A DNA stretch of 64,000 bases from Streptomyces sp. DT2A-34 (GCF_030499515.1 NZ_JASTWJ010000001.1:620001-684000); one strand, 5' to 3'; numbered from the stretch's first letter, positions 8,684-17,692 are shown. A program made the numbers and translations. Notes: a model not told the origin generated them from the letters alone.

Positions 8684-9748
8684 CTATTCGCGCAGGAGCT
8701 GCGCGATGGTGCGGGCAGCGTCCCGGGCGGGGCGGCCGACGCCGATGAGGGTGGCGGAGGCGGGCCCGGTCCAGTCCCCGTAGCCGAGCAGGTGCAGCCG
8801 GGGTTCGCCGAGGGCGAGGGTGCCGTCGGTGGCGATGTGGCCGCGCGGTCCTCGCAGTTGGAGCGGGGCGAGATGTGCCAGGGCCGGGCGGAATCCGGTG
8901 CACCAGATGACCGTGTCCGCCTCGGCGCGGCTGCCGTCGGCCCACTGGATGCCGGTGGCGGTGAGCCGGGTGAACATCGGCCGGGCCTGGAGGCGTCCGG
9001 CGTCCCGGGCAGCCCGCACGGGCGGGACGGCGACGATGTCGCCGAGGGAGGCGACGCCGCCGGTGTCCGTGTGACCTTTGTCGAGCGCGCGGCGGCGGGC
9101 GGTGGCGACGTCGAAGAGGACGCGTCCGTCGATGTCGTCGGCCAGGAACCGGGGCGGGCGCTGGGTCACCCACGTCATGTCGATGCCGCCGAGGGCGAGG
9201 TCGGCGGCGATCTGTGCACCGGAGTTGCCGCCGCCGACCACGATGATGCGCTGCCCGGCGAAGTCGGCCGGGCTGCGGTAGCCCACGGTGTGCAGCTGCG
9301 TTCCGGTGAAGGCGCCGCGTCCGGGGACGGCGGGGATGAAGGGGCGCGACCAGGTGCCGGTGGTGCTGATGACCGCCCGCGCCGACCAGTTGGCCGCGTC
9401 GGTCTCCACCTGCAGTCGGTCACCGTCGCGGCGCACGGCCTTCACGTGGACGCCGTGCTGGACGGGCAGCTCGTAGCGCTTTTCGTAGTCGGCGAGGTAG
9501 TCCACCACGTGCCCGGCGTCCGGGTAGGTCTCGCCGGGCTGCGCGGGCATCAGACGGCCGGGCAGTGAGGAGTAGGCGGCTGGGGAGAACAGGCGAAGCG
9601 AGTCCCAGGTGTGTTGCCAGGCGCCGCCCGGCGTGGCCTCGGCATCGAGGATGACGAAGTCCACGCCGTGGCGGCGCAGGTGGTAGCCGGCGGCAAGTCC
9701 GGACTGGCCGCCGCCGACGATCACCACCTGCGTGCGCTGGGCGCTCAT
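8684..9748 (-). CDS. arsO: ArsO-type flavin-binding monooxygenase
   Basis: 354 residues with an FAD Rossmann motif near the N-terminus ([17 protein letters not shown]), the NADPH motif [17 protein letters not shown] near residue 170, and the late motif [11 protein letters not shown]. ArsO accompanies Streptomyces ars operons (arsRBOCT) and is a putative NAD(P)H/FAD oxidoreductase thought to act on trivalent arsenicals. Last gene of arsR-acr3-DUF2180-arsO; its ATG overlaps the DUF2180 stop (ATGA). A start further upstream would overlap DUF2180 completely, so I reject it. Paralogous to the pseudogene at 6717. Confidence 0.88.
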   Translation of the reverse strand: MSAQRTQVVIVGGGQSGLAAGYHLRRHGVDFVILDAEATPGGAWQHTWDSLRLFSPAAYSSLPGRLMPAQPGETYPDAGHVVDYLADYEKRYELPVQHGVHVKAVRRDGDRLQVETDAANWSARAVISTTGTWSRPFIPAVPGRGAFTGTQLHTVGYRSPADFAGQRIIVVGGGNSGAQIAADLALGGIDMTWVTQRPPRFLADDIDGRVLFDVATARRRALDKGHTDTGGVASLGDIVAVPPVRAARDAGRLQARPMFTRLTATGIQWADGSRAEADTVIWCTGFRPALAHLAPLQLRGPRGHIATDGTLALGEPRLHLLGYGDWTGPASATLIGVGRPARDAARTIAQLLRE

Positions 9749-9999
9749 CACGAGGTCCGGATGGTGTGCGCGGTCTGCGGGCAGCACGCCGCGTGAGCGC
9801 GGTGAGCCGCGGCGCAGGTACCGCACAGCAGCCGCCGCACCGGTGGCTCGGTGGCCACCGGACGGGAGATCGGCTTCGTGCAGGTGAGGAACTGCTCGGA
9901 AGCTTCGGCATGGACCGCGCAGACGGCGGCTCCGCACTGGGAGCAGAGGCCGACCGCGGCGACTTGCGCCCCGATGCCGGTGCAGTCCAGGCAGTGCAT
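9748..9999 (-). CDS. DUF2180-type cysteine-rich small protein
   Basis: 83 residues with CxxC-style knuckles: MHCLDC at the start, [13 protein letters not shown], then LLCGTC and a terminal ACC, giving about ten Cys and four His. It looks like a small zinc-binding protein of the DUF2180 type often seen beside arsenite exporters in Streptomyces (family assignment from memory). The stop overlaps arsO's ATG (ATGA) and the start overlaps acr3's stop (TGATG), so it is coupled on both sides. Dense thiols suggest metal or As(III) binding, perhaps a metallochaperone; function unknown. Confidence 0.8.
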   Translation of the reverse strand: MHCLDCTGIGAQVAAVGLCSQCGAAVCAVHAEASEQFLTCTKPISRPVATEPPVRRLLCGTCAAAHRAHAACCPQTAHTIRTS

Positions 10000-11105
10000 C
10001 AGCTCTCCTGCGGTGCTGCCGTCAGCTGCCGGCTCGCACTGAACTTCCGTCGCCAGGCCAGGGAGACGTACACCAGCGCCACCAGGACCGGGACCTCGAT
10101 CAGCGGCCCGACCACGCCCGACAGTGCCTGACCGGACGTCACGCCGAAGGTGGCGATGGCGACGGCGATGGCCAGCTCGAAGTTGTTGCCGGCCGCGGTG
10201 AAGGCGAGGGTCGCGGTGCGGTCGTAGGCGAGGCCGATGACCTTGCCGAGCGCGAAGGTGCCGAACCACATCACCGCGAAGTACACCAGCAGCGGGAGCG
10301 CGATGCGGGCCACGTCCAGCGGCTGCGAGGTGATGGTCTTCCCTTGCAGGGCGAAGAGGATGACGATCGTGAAGAGCAGGCCGTACAGCGCCCACGGGCC
10401 GATCTTGGGAAGGAAGCCCGTCTCGTACTTCTCGCGGCCCAGCTTCTGTTCGCCGATGCGGCGGGTGAGGAAGCCGGCCAGCAGCGGGATGCCGAGGAAG
10501 ATGACGACGTTCAGGGCGATCTTCCACATGGAGATGTCAAGGTGTTCGCCGTTGCCCAGGTTCAGCCAGCCGGGCAGCAGGTCGAGGTAGAACCAGCCGA
10601 GCAGGCCGAACGCCAGGACCTGGAAGACAGAGTTCAACGCGACCAGGACCGCTGCCGCTTCGCGGTCGCCGCAGGCGAGGTCGTTCCAGATGATGACCAT
10701 CGCGATGCAGCGGGCGAGGCCGACGATGATCAGGCCGGTGCGGTACTCGGGCAGGTCCGGAAGGAAGATCCAGGCCAGCGCGAACATGATCGCGGGGCCG
10801 ACGATCCAGTTGATGACGAGCGACGAGACCATGAGCTTCTTGTCGCCGGTGACGGCGTCGAGCTTGTCGTAGCGGACCTTGGCCAGGACCGGATACATCA
10901 TGATCAGCAGGCCGACGGCGATGGGCAGCGAGATGCCGCCGATCTCGACCTTGGCGAGGGCGTCGTTCAGGCCGGGGATGGCCCGGCCCAGGCCGAGCCC
11001 GAGGGCCATCGCGGCGAGGATCCAGACGGCGAGGAAGCGGTCGAGCGTCGACAGCTTCGCGACAACCGATTCCTCGGTGGTCGCGGGTACTTCAGTGCGG
11101 GTCAC
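9999..11105 (-). CDS. acr3: ACR3-family arsenite exporter
   Basis: 368-residue integral membrane protein of the bile/arsenite/riboflavin transporter superfamily with about ten hydrophobic segments. Recognisable blocks: [14 protein letters not shown], the conserved Cys segment [13 protein letters not shown] (its Cys is needed for As(III) transport in this family), and [20 protein letters not shown]. It expels As(OH)3 across the cytoplasmic membrane. The start overlaps the arsR stop and the stop overlaps the DUF2180 start, so the operon is tightly coupled. It is called arsB in the Streptomyces ars literature. Confidence 0.95.
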   Translation of the reverse strand: MTRTEVPATTEESVVAKLSTLDRFLAVWILAAMALGLGLGRAIPGLNDALAKVEIGGISLPIAVGLLIMMYPVLAKVRYDKLDAVTGDKKLMVSSLVINWIVGPAIMFALAWIFLPDLPEYRTGLIIVGLARCIAMVIIWNDLACGDREAAAVLVALNSVFQVLAFGLLGWFYLDLLPGWLNLGNGEHLDISMWKIALNVVIFLGIPLLAGFLTRRIGEQKLGREKYETGFLPKIGPWALYGLLFTIVILFALQGKTITSQPLDVARIALPLLVYFAVMWFGTFALGKVIGLAYDRTATLAFTAAGNNFELAIAVAIATFGVTSGQALSGVVGPLIEVPVLVALVYVSLAWRRKFSASRQLTAAPQES

Positions 11106-11407
11106 GGACAGGCCCTCTTGTTGTCGGCGGCATTACGGGCGGACTCGGCCAGGTCGGCGAACTGGCCGGCGAGCTGGGCGATGACATCGGGCTTGACCTT
11201 GTAGTACGTGTACCGGCCGCATGGCTCCGTCTCGACGACCCCCGCCTCGCGCAGCACTCTCAGATGGTTGGAGAGGTTCGTCTGCCGGGCGCCGGTCTCC
11301 TCCACGAGGTGGGTGGTGCACAGCGTCTCTTTGGCGAGCAGGGTCACGATTTGGAGCCTGAGCGGGTCGGCCAGCACCCGGATCAGGTCAGTGTCGACTG
11401 ACGTCAT
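11102..11407 (-). CDS. arsR: ArsR-family arsenic-responsive repressor
   Basis: 101 residues from the second of two adjacent ATGs (the first is at 11410). HTH: LADPLRLQIVTLLAKE, then GARQTNLSNHLRVLREAGVV. Possible As(III) ligands are Cys in TLCTTHLVEE, Cys in EPCGRYTYY and the Cys in the terminal KRACP, a spread seen in actinobacterial ArsR proteins. First gene of the leftward operon, with an ATGA overlap into acr3. It probably binds the 11408-11485 divergent spacer and controls both arms. Confidence 0.92.
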   Translation of the reverse strand: MTSVDTDLIRVLADPLRLQIVTLLAKETLCTTHLVEETGARQTNLSNHLRVLREAGVVETEPCGRYTYYKVKPDVIAQLAGQFADLAESARNAADNKRACP

Positions 11408-11412
11408 CATGG

Positions 11413-11444
11413 GCTGATACTGTCACATCACCCGGTGCTGATAC
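11413..11444. promoter_or_regulatory. Candidate ArsR operator in the divergent ars spacer
   Basis: The 78-bp spacer between arsR and arsC1 contains two direct copies of GCTGATAC (11413-11420 and 11437-11444) and an inverted ATCA-N8-TGAT (11427-11442). ArsR proteins usually bind an ATCA/TGAT-type imperfect palindrome over the promoter. Inferred from pattern only. Confidence 0.4.
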
Positions 11445-11485
11445 CAGTCCGGGCTGACCTTCAGGCCCAGGGAAAGGGTCTTGCC

Positions 11486-12115
11486 ATGTCCGCCTCTTCG
11501 CCTCCTGTCCTGCCCGATGAGCGCCTGGCCGCAGGCGCGGCCCGGCTGGCCACCCGGCACGCCGGCCGCTTCGCGGTCGAGACCGTGCAGGGCCTGCTCG
11601 CCGACTCCTACCGCCGTCTTGCCGCGACGGCGCGCGTGCACACCCACCTGGTGGTGCTGGCTGAGCGCTTCACCGCCGAACGCCTCGACGCCCTCGCTCA
11701 TGTCCAGGGCGCGCCGGGTTCCGGGCTACCGCGGGTGCTGTTCGTGTGCAGCCACAACGCCGGACGCTCCCAGCTCGCGGCCGCGCTGCTGGAGCACCGG
11801 GCGGCCGGTCGGGTCACTGTCTCCTCCGCGGGCACCCACCCGGCCGGCGGCGTCGAGCCGCACATCGTGCAGGTCCTGGACGAGGCGGGCGCCGATCCGG
11901 CAGGCTTCCCCAAGCCGCTGACCGACGAGGTCGTCCAGGCCGCCGACATCGTGATCACCATGGGCTGCGGGGACGCCTGCCCGGTGGTGCCCGGCCGCCG
12001 CTACCTCGACTGGCCTGTCCCCGACCCCGACGGCGCCCCGCTCGCCCTCGTTCGCCAGATCCGCGACGACATCGACGCTCGCATCACCGATCTGCTGGCA
12101 ACCCTGCCCGCCTGA
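11486..12115 (+). CDS. arsC: Arsenate reductase (LMW phosphatase type) with N-terminal helical extension
   Basis: 209 residues: a C-terminal low-molecular-weight phosphatase-fold domain with the P-loop VCSHNAGRSQ (CX5R) and second Cys motif TMGCGDACP, preceded by about 75 residues of helical sequence (ARLATRHAGRFAVETVQGLL, TARVHTHLVVLAERFTAERL) absent from the next gene. The extension resembles the three-helix bundle found at the N-terminus of some actinobacterial ArsC-like proteins. It reduces arsenate to arsenite, probably thioredoxin-coupled given the arsT neighbour. The ATG at 11486 was chosen over an upstream frame start with no ribosome-binding site. Confidence 0.88.
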   Translation: MSASSPPVLPDERLAAGAARLATRHAGRFAVETVQGLLADSYRRLAATARVHTHLVVLAERFTAERLDALAHVQGAPGSGLPRVLFVCSHNAGRSQLAAALLEHRAAGRVTVSSAGTHPAGGVEPHIVQVLDEAGADPAGFPKPLTDEVVQAADIVITMGCGDACPVVPGRRYLDWPVPDPDGAPLALVRQIRDDIDARITDLLATLPA

Positions 12116-12166
12116 CTGACCACGCGACCGCACCCGCTGTTGAACCACTTCGTGAAGGAAGAACCC

Positions 12167-12586
12167 ATGCCTGCCGCCCCGCTCGCCTCCGTGCTGTTCG
12201 TCTGCGTCCACAACGCCGGCCGTTCACAGATGGCCGCCGGATTCCTCAACCACCTCGCGGGCGACCGGATCGAGGTCCGCTCCGCCGGATCCATCCCCGG
12301 TGACCAGGTCAACCCCGCCGCCGTCGAGGCGATGGCCGAGGTTGGCGTCGACATCGCCGACGCCAAGCCGAAGATCCTGACCACCGAGGCCGTCCAGGCG
12401 TCCGACTACGTCATCACCATGGGCTGCGGCGACGCCTGCCCGATCTTCCCCGGCAAGAAGTACCTCGACTGGGCCCTGGAGGACCCGGCGGGCAAGGGCG
12501 TCGAGGCCGTCCGCCCCATCCGCGACGAGATCAAGACCCGCATCGAGGCCCTGATCGCCGAGATCGACGCCAAGCAGGAGGCGTGA
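12167..12586 (+). CDS. arsC: Arsenate reductase, thioredoxin-coupled
   Basis: 139 residues, standard length for the family: P-loop VCVHNAGRSQMAAGF, SAGSIPGDQVNP, and the resolving-Cys motif TMGCGDACPIFPGKKYLDW. It converts arsenate to arsenite for export by Acr3. The ATG at 12167 follows GAAGGAAGAA. About 52 bp after arsC1; its TGA overlaps the GTG of arsT. The two paralogues differ by the N-terminal extension and may differ in reductant or oligomeric state (inference). Confidence 0.95.
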   Translation: MPAAPLASVLFVCVHNAGRSQMAAGFLNHLAGDRIEVRSAGSIPGDQVNPAAVEAMAEVGVDIADAKPKILTTEAVQASDYVITMGCGDACPIFPGKKYLDWALEDPAGKGVEAVRPIRDEIKTRIEALIAEIDAKQEA

Positions 12587-13605
12587 CCACCGCGACGCGC
12601 CCCGACGACGTGCGCGAGGTCATCGTCATCGGCTCCGGCCCCGCCGGATACACCGCCGCCCTGTACGCAGCCCGCGCGCAGCTCAAGCCCCTGCTGTTCG
12701 GCAGCAGCATCTTCGTCGGCGGCTCGCTCACCACCACGACCGAGGTCGAGAACTTCCCCGGCTTCCCCGAGGGCATCGACGGCCCCGTCCTGATGGAGAA
12801 CATGCGGGCCCAAGCCGAGAAGTTCGGCGCCGAGATGATCGACGACGACATCGTGTCCGTCGACCTCACCGGTGACATCAAGCTGCTGACCGACTCGGCT
12901 GGCACCGTGCACCGAGCGAAGACCGTGATCGTGGCGACCGGCTCCGGCTACCGCAAGCTCGGCCTGCCCAAGGAGGACGAGCTGTCCGGCCGAGGCGTGT
13001 CCTGGTGCGCGACCTGTGACGGCTTCTTCTTCCGCGACCGCGACATCGTGGTCGTCGGCGGCGGCGACACCGCCATGGAAGAGGCGACCTTCCTCACCCG
13101 CTTCGCCCGCTCCGTCACCGTCGTCCACCGCCGCCCCACACTGCGCGCCTCCAAGGTCATGCAGAACCGGGCCTTCGCCGACGACAAGATCTCCTTCGCC
13201 TTCGACAGCGAGATCGCCGAGATCGCCGAGATCAAGGAGACGAACGGCATGCTCGCCGGCGTCGTCCTGCGCGATGTCTCCACCGGCACCACGCGCGACC
13301 TCGACGTCACGGGGCTGTTCATCGCGATCGGCCACGACCCGCGCACCGAACTGTTCACCGGCCAACTCGACCTCGACGCCGAGGGCTACATCACGGTCGC
13401 CGCCCCGTCCACGCAAACGAACCTCCCCGGCGTCTTCGCCGCTGGAGACGCCGTCGACCACACCTACCGCCAGGCGATCACCGCCGCCGGAACCGGTGCA
13501 GCCGCAGCCCTGGACGCCGAGCGATACATCGCAGCCCTCGCCGACCGCGCCGGCGCACACAGCACCGTACCTACCGACAGCGGCATCCACCCGGTCGCCG
13601 CGTGA
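12583..13605 (+). CDS. arsT: Thioredoxin reductase of the ars operon
   Basis: 340 residues: FAD motif VIVIGSGPAGYTAALYAAR, redox disulfide WCATCDGFFFRDRD, NADPH motif IVVVGGGDTAMEEATFL and C-terminal FAD segment GVFAAGDAVDHTYRQAIT. It starts with GTG overlapping the arsC2 stop (GTGA). In arsRBOCT this gene regenerates the thioredoxin that reduces ArsC. No dedicated thioredoxin is in the operon; a thioredoxin gene lies at 40089. Confidence 0.93.
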   Translation: MTTATRPDDVREVIVIGSGPAGYTAALYAARAQLKPLLFGSSIFVGGSLTTTTEVENFPGFPEGIDGPVLMENMRAQAEKFGAEMIDDDIVSVDLTGDIKLLTDSAGTVHRAKTVIVATGSGYRKLGLPKEDELSGRGVSWCATCDGFFFRDRDIVVVGGGDTAMEEATFLTRFARSVTVVHRRPTLRASKVMQNRAFADDKISFAFDSEIAEIAEIKETNGMLAGVVLRDVSTGTTRDLDVTGLFIAIGHDPRTELFTGQLDLDAEGYITVAAPSTQTNLPGVFAAGDAVDHTYRQAITAAGTGAAAALDAERYIAALADRAGAHSTVPTDSGIHPVAA

Positions 13606-13614
13606 AGCCCTGTT

Positions 13615-13644
13615 CCCGGGCCTTGCCGTTCGGCGAGGCCCGGG
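13615..13644 (+). terminator. Terminator after arsT
   Basis: A 13-bp stem with one G-T pair (13615-13627 with 13632-13644) and a 4-nt loop, 9 bp after the arsT stop. Confidence 0.75.
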
Positions 13645-13798
13645 CCCGTGGCCAGTTGGCCAACGGTTAAACAGTGCTCAGTTGACCGACGTACGTATAG
13701 GCGGCGCGGCCAGCACTCTCTTGCCGAAGTCGAGGCCCCCGAGACGCAACACCGTTGTTGCAACACTTCCGTCCTTGCTCACCGCTTGAACTGGGCGT

Positions 13799-14119
13799 TT
13801 ACACCGCCATGGCAAGCAGCTGCCGGTCAGGAAATGGCGGGATAAAGTACGCACTCCGTCCGCGGTCGAGGTGCACCCGGTAGAACGTCACCGACCCCAC
13901 GGTGGCGTCCTCGACCGTGCACGCGGGGCACTCCACGGTGACGCAGCTGCTCGTGGCCGCCGGCCCCTGGCCTCCGTCGTGCACAGACCGGCGGTGGAGG
14001 ACGGACACGCTCCATCGCTCCAGCGTGTCGGCCTGCGGGGTGTCGCAGAGTTCGTCGTCGGAGTAGATGCGCAGGTACAGGTCGGAGGGATCACCTGGAA
14101 GCTGAGGCCGCTTGCTCAC
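13799..14119 (-). CDS. Hypothetical protein, possibly clipped at its 5' end
   Basis: 106 residues opening MSKRPQLPGDPSDLYLRIYS, with a CxxC-like segment (VECPACTVED) and the C-terminus FPDRQLLAMAV. Composition looks like real coding sequence, but I recognise no family. The only nearby start is a GTG at 14119 without a Shine-Dalgarno sequence, 10 bp from the end of the IS481 transposase, so the element may have landed at or in its 5' end. It could be a small accessory or plasmid-type protein. Confidence 0.5.
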   Translation of the reverse strand: MSKRPQLPGDPSDLYLRIYSDDELCDTPQADTLERWSVSVLHRRSVHDGGQGPAATSSCVTVECPACTVEDATVGSVTFYRVHLDRGRSAYFIPPFPDRQLLAMAV

Positions 14120-14128
14120 CCGGTAAAC

Positions 14129-15085
14129 CTAGAAGTACGAGGGCTCGACGTTGGTGACGCTCTCGCGGAGGCGTGCTGCTGGCGGCTTTCCGGCGGCAGC
14201 ACTATGCGGCCGGTGGTAGTTGTAGTGGATGTTCCACACTGCGATCGCGGCTGACCGGGCGTCCTCGCTGGTGAACTCGCGGGCGTAGAGGACTTCCTCG
14301 GCCATGATGCGCTGGTAGCGCTCCACCTTCCCGTTGTGCCGAGGTGTGTATGGCCTGGTTCTCTGATGCCGGGTGCCTTGCCCGACGATGCGGGCGAAGT
14401 CGCCGGAGCGGTAGCAAGCGCCATTGTCGGTGACGACCCGGTGGATGTGGTTGATGCCGTGGGCGGCGAACCAGACCTTCGCCCGGGCGAGGAAAGCAGC
14501 AGCCGTCGCGCCCTTCTCATCGCCCAGCGGTTCTGTGTAGGCGAGCCGTGAGAAACCATCGACGACGGAGTGCAGGTAGACGTAGCCACGCTTTGCCCCG
14601 GCCGACTTCGCCCGACTAGCGACCTTGGCCTGATCGCTGTCCCGGCCATGGATCCGCCACCCGCCGCCATCAGGGATCCGGCCGACCTTCTTCACATCCA
14701 GGTGCACCATGTGTCCGGGCCGGCGGGCAGTGATCTTCTCCGGCTTCCGGTTGTTCTCACCGCCTGGGTCGATGAAGCGGCGTTTGCCGAGGCCGAGCCG
14801 GGTCAGGTGTCGGCTGACAGTTCGCCGGTCGATCACAAAACCGATACTGACAAGTTCGTCGGTGATCCGTTGCGCGGACCACTTGAGCCCGCGGCGCCAG
14901 GACTCGATCTGCTCGATGACCCATGCCGGTGTCGCGTTCGGACTCCGGTGCGGACTCGACGGCCGGTCTTGCAATCCCGCATCACCGTGTAGCCGACAGC
15001 GATTTACCCACTTGCCGGCGCATGCGCGAGAGATACCCATCTCAGCGGCGACGTGGGCGATGGGACGTGTCTGGCACCGCTTCAC
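14129..15085 (-). CDS. IS481-family transposase
   Basis: 318 residues: N-terminal HTH (TRPIAHVAAEMGISRACAGK), a winged segment (QRITDELVSIGFVIDRRTVS), then a DDE integrase core with MVHLDVKKVGRIPDGG (first Asp), VVTDNGACYRS (second Asp) and RTRPYTPRHNGKVERYQRI (Glu). The GTG at 15085 is the first in-frame start, but family-like sequence (LSVEGRRRLV) continues upstream to a stop near 15150, so the true start may be a rarer codon. No frameshift is visible, so it may be active. I could not find matching terminal inverted repeats. Confidence 0.9.
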   Translation of the reverse strand: MKRCQTRPIAHVAAEMGISRACAGKWVNRCRLHGDAGLQDRPSSPHRSPNATPAWVIEQIESWRRGLKWSAQRITDELVSIGFVIDRRTVSRHLTRLGLGKRRFIDPGGENNRKPEKITARRPGHMVHLDVKKVGRIPDGGGWRIHGRDSDQAKVASRAKSAGAKRGYVYLHSVVDGFSRLAYTEPLGDEKGATAAAFLARAKVWFAAHGINHIHRVVTDNGACYRSGDFARIVGQGTRHQRTRPYTPRHNGKVERYQRIMAEEVLYAREFTSEDARSAAIAVWNIHYNYHRPHSAAAGKPPAARLRESVTNVEPSYF

Positions 15086-15156
15086 GAGCCGCCTACGGCC
15101 CTCGACGCTCAGGGGCGCTCGCGTGGGGCACTCGTCGTCCTCTCGAAGTCAGACGA

Positions 15157-15190
15157 CGGCAGGCGCGACACCTATCGTGCGCGCCTGCCG
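15157..15190. terminator. Hairpin between the VOC gene and the transposase
   Basis: An 11-bp perfect inverted repeat (15157-15167 and 15180-15190, CGGCAGGCGCG and complement) with a 12-nt loop, 13 bp beyond the VOC stop. It could also be part of the IS end. Confidence 0.55.
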
Positions 15191-15202
15191 CATTGCGGCC
15201 TT

Positions 15203-15568
15203 TCAGTACTGCGGTGCGACGCGGATACGGTTCCCGTCAGGATCGGCTGCGAGGAAGGTCAGCCCGAACCCCGCATCATGAGGCTCGCGCAGGATCGTGA
15301 CCCCGTTGGACTTCCACTGCTCAAAGGTCGCGTTGAGTTCGTCGGGTCCACCGTCGATGGCCAGGCACACCTCACTGGTGCGCGGGACGTCCGGTGACAG
15401 ATGCTCGAACTGGCCAGACCACAGACCGAGGTCAGCGCCTGGCCCGAGGTCGAAGGTGATGTATCCCGGAGTCTCGAACGAGGGGCTCATGCCGAGGAGG
15501 TCGCCGTAGAAACGAGCTGCGGTGGGAGCGTCGTTCACGTAGACGATGGACACGACGGATGTGGTCAC
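15203..15568 (-). CDS. VOC-family (glyoxalase/bleomycin-resistance-like) protein
   Basis: 121 residues with two beta-alpha-beta-beta-beta modules: VSIVYVNDAPTAARFYGDLL at the start and LTFLAADPDGNRIRVAP at the end. Length and LREPHDAGFG match small single-chain VOC proteins that form a metal-binding dimer. Substrate unknown. It is divergent from a WYL regulator 92 bp away that probably controls it. Confidence 0.85.
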   Translation of the reverse strand: MTTSVVSIVYVNDAPTAARFYGDLLGMSPSFETPGYITFDLGPGADLGLWSGQFEHLSPDVPRTSEVCLAIDGGPDELNATFEQWKSNGVTILREPHDAGFGLTFLAADPDGNRIRVAPQY

Positions 15569-15660
15569 GGTTGTTCCTTCTCACCGGTGGTAGGTACGCA
15601 TCCACCAGCCTGACCGGGATATGCGCCGCATCGTGTCGCAATTCCTGAAAAAATTGGTGT

Positions 15661-16626
15661 GTGACCCCAGACCGCTTCTTCACCCTGATGCTGCTCCTCA
15701 CATCGAGGGATGCCGTGACCACACAGGAACTCGCCTCAGCGCTCGGGGTGTCCCTTCGAACCATCACCCGAGATCTGAACTGGCTCCGCGACGCCGGTCT
15801 GCCGGTGACCGCACACCGGGGCCGCCTCGGAGGCGTGACCATGCTGCCCGGATCCGGACTCGACCTCACGCGACTCACACCGGACGAGCGGGATCATCTG
15901 TCGCTCACCGGGCTGGACGAGAAGCAACGCGCGGAGCTCAACACATCGGTCGAAAGCCGGCGCGCGCTCTCCAAGATCGCCGCTACACAGCCACGTCGAG
16001 TTCATGAGGTCCTGCCGCTCACCGACGTAGTGCACGTGGACAGCCGTCCCTGGCGTCAGGCACGAGCTTTCGGCACGACTCCGGCTTCGCTGATCGGCGC
16101 AGTGCGGCGAGGTCGCCGGCTACGGATCGAGTACGACAGCCCACGCGAGTCATGCCCACGCGACCTGGTCGTGGATCCCTACGGGCTGTTCGCCAAGGCC
16201 GGCATCTGGTACCTCGTCGCCGACTGTGCCCGAGTGCCACGGATGTACCGACTCGAACGGATCACGACGTGGAAAGAAGTCGACCAGCCACGACGGATCC
16301 GCGAGAGCCAGACCCTGGCCACCGTCGCTGCAGCGCTCATTGCTCAGTGGGAACACAACCACGCGATAGAGGTCAGCGCCACCATCGACCAGACCCAGAT
16401 CGAGCGAGCGCAACGGATCTTTGGCCTACGACTCGTCCGGGACGACCATGAAGAATCCGCCACCGGCCGCAAGGTGACGATCCGCTTCCTGCATCTGGAG
16501 GACGTGCGAGCACTACTGCCGTTCGGGAGCGCCATCACTGTGCACGGCCCCACCGAAGCCAGGGCTCACCTCCGCGACCTCGCCACCAATCTTGCCCACC
16601 ACTATGCGCCGTCACCAACGTCCTGA
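15661..16626 (+). CDS. YafY-type HTH/WYL-domain transcriptional regulator
   Basis: 321 residues: N-terminal DeoR-like winged helix (TTQELASALGVSLRTITRDL, then LRDAGLPVTAHRGRLGGV), central WYL domain with RRLRIEYDSPRES, VVDPYGLFAKAGIWYLVAD and MYRLERI, and a C-terminal WCX extension. WYL proteins sense nucleic-acid or other ligands and often regulate divergent genes, here the VOC protein. It starts with GTG. Its 3' end overlaps the start of the integrase pseudogene by 23 bp. Confidence 0.88.
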   Translation: MTPDRFFTLMLLLTSRDAVTTQELASALGVSLRTITRDLNWLRDAGLPVTAHRGRLGGVTMLPGSGLDLTRLTPDERDHLSLTGLDEKQRAELNTSVESRRALSKIAATQPRRVHEVLPLTDVVHVDSRPWRQARAFGTTPASLIGAVRRGRRLRIEYDSPRESCPRDLVVDPYGLFAKAGIWYLVADCARVPRMYRLERITTWKEVDQPRRIRESQTLATVAAALIAQWEHNHAIEVSATIDQTQIERAQRIFGLRLVRDDHEESATGRKVTIRFLHLEDVRALLPFGSAITVHGPTEARAHLRDLATNLAHHYAPSPTS

Positions 16627-17682
16627 CCCGCAACAGCCAGAGACGGCACAGGAATACGAAGACTTCGAGCAGGAACTGGTCGACCAGTTCCTGCTGGCCG
16701 GAGTCGGCGCGGGGCCAAGCGACGACTCCATCGCAGACGACCGCCGGGCAATCTTCGAGTTCGTGCGGTTCCTCAGCCAGCCGGTATGGGCCACAGCACC
16801 GGAGGACGCAGACCGATTCCTTGCCCATCAACGCAAGGTGAAGCGGCTGGCTCACAGCACGGTCCAGAGCAAGGCATGGACGCTCGCCCAGTTCTTCGAC
16901 TTCCTGATCGCCCGACACCAGGGCGACGTGCACGCGCTGACCGGCCATGTGCTGGTTCAGCCGATCGACGAGTACAACCGCCCGGCCAAGAGCGAGTACG
17001 GGACGCCGCGAATCCCACCGTCGGAGGGGGAGGTGGACCAACTTTTCGCCGGATGGCGGAAATCACGGCCGCAGGCGCGGAAGTTCCTGCCGGCCGCCCG
17101 GGACTACATGGCCGCCTCGCTGTGGCGCAGGGTCGGTACGCGGATCGGCGAGACGGTCAAGCTGGATATTCGCGACTGGCGGCCAGACGGCCAGACCTGG
17201 GCGACTTCGGCAAATTGCACGTCCGGCATGGTAAGGGCAGCCGAGGGCGTGGGCCGAAAGCTCGCCTTGTGCCAGCCATCAACTCGATGGACATCCTGAT
17301 GGATTGGTGGCTTGCTGATGTGCGGCATCGGTTCGGTGACGACTACGCCGACCCCGACGCCCCGATGTTCCCCAGCGAGCGCCGTGATCCCTATACGGGG
17401 TTCTGCCGCCGGGCCGGAGATGACGCGCTGCGGTCGGGGTTGAAGGGCGCGGTCGATGCGTTCCTGCCCTCCTGGTCCGGGAGGCCGACGCCGCATGTGC
17501 TTCGGCACTTCTGCGCGTCCTCGCTCTACCTGCAGGGTGTCGATCTGAAGGCTGTGCAGGAGCTGTTGGGCCACGAGTGGCTGTCCACGACGACCCGGTA
17601 CATCAACGTGCGTGACAACCACATCGAGCAGACGTGGGTCGCGGCGAACCAGCGGGTCGCGTCTCGGCTGGGCTTGGGCTGA
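16604..17682 (+). pseudogene. Tyrosine recombinase/integrase broken by an 8-bp duplication
   Basis: The first part (from ATG 16604) has a SAM-like core-binding domain (HSTVQSKAWTLAQFFDFLI) and catalytic Arg region WRRVGTRIGETVKLDIRDW. After 17196 the frame is wrong. The other frame continues DFGKLHVRHGKGSRGRGPK and carries the catalytic box HVLRHFCASSLYLQGVD, LLGHEWLSTTTRYINV and the Tyr, ending at 17682. The shift coincides with an exact tandem copy of GGCCAGAC (17181-17188 and 17189-17196). Removing one copy restores a continuous reading frame of about 356 codons. It heads a three-gene module with the XRE and Cys-rich genes. Confidence 0.88.
17181..17196 (+). repeat. 8-bp tandem duplication inside the integrase
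   Basis: GGCCAGAC repeated twice without a spacer. Deleting one copy restores the integrase frame, so this is the likely inactivating mutation, and it is reversible by slippage. Confidence 0.85.
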
Positions 17683-17692
17683 GGAGGAGGGT

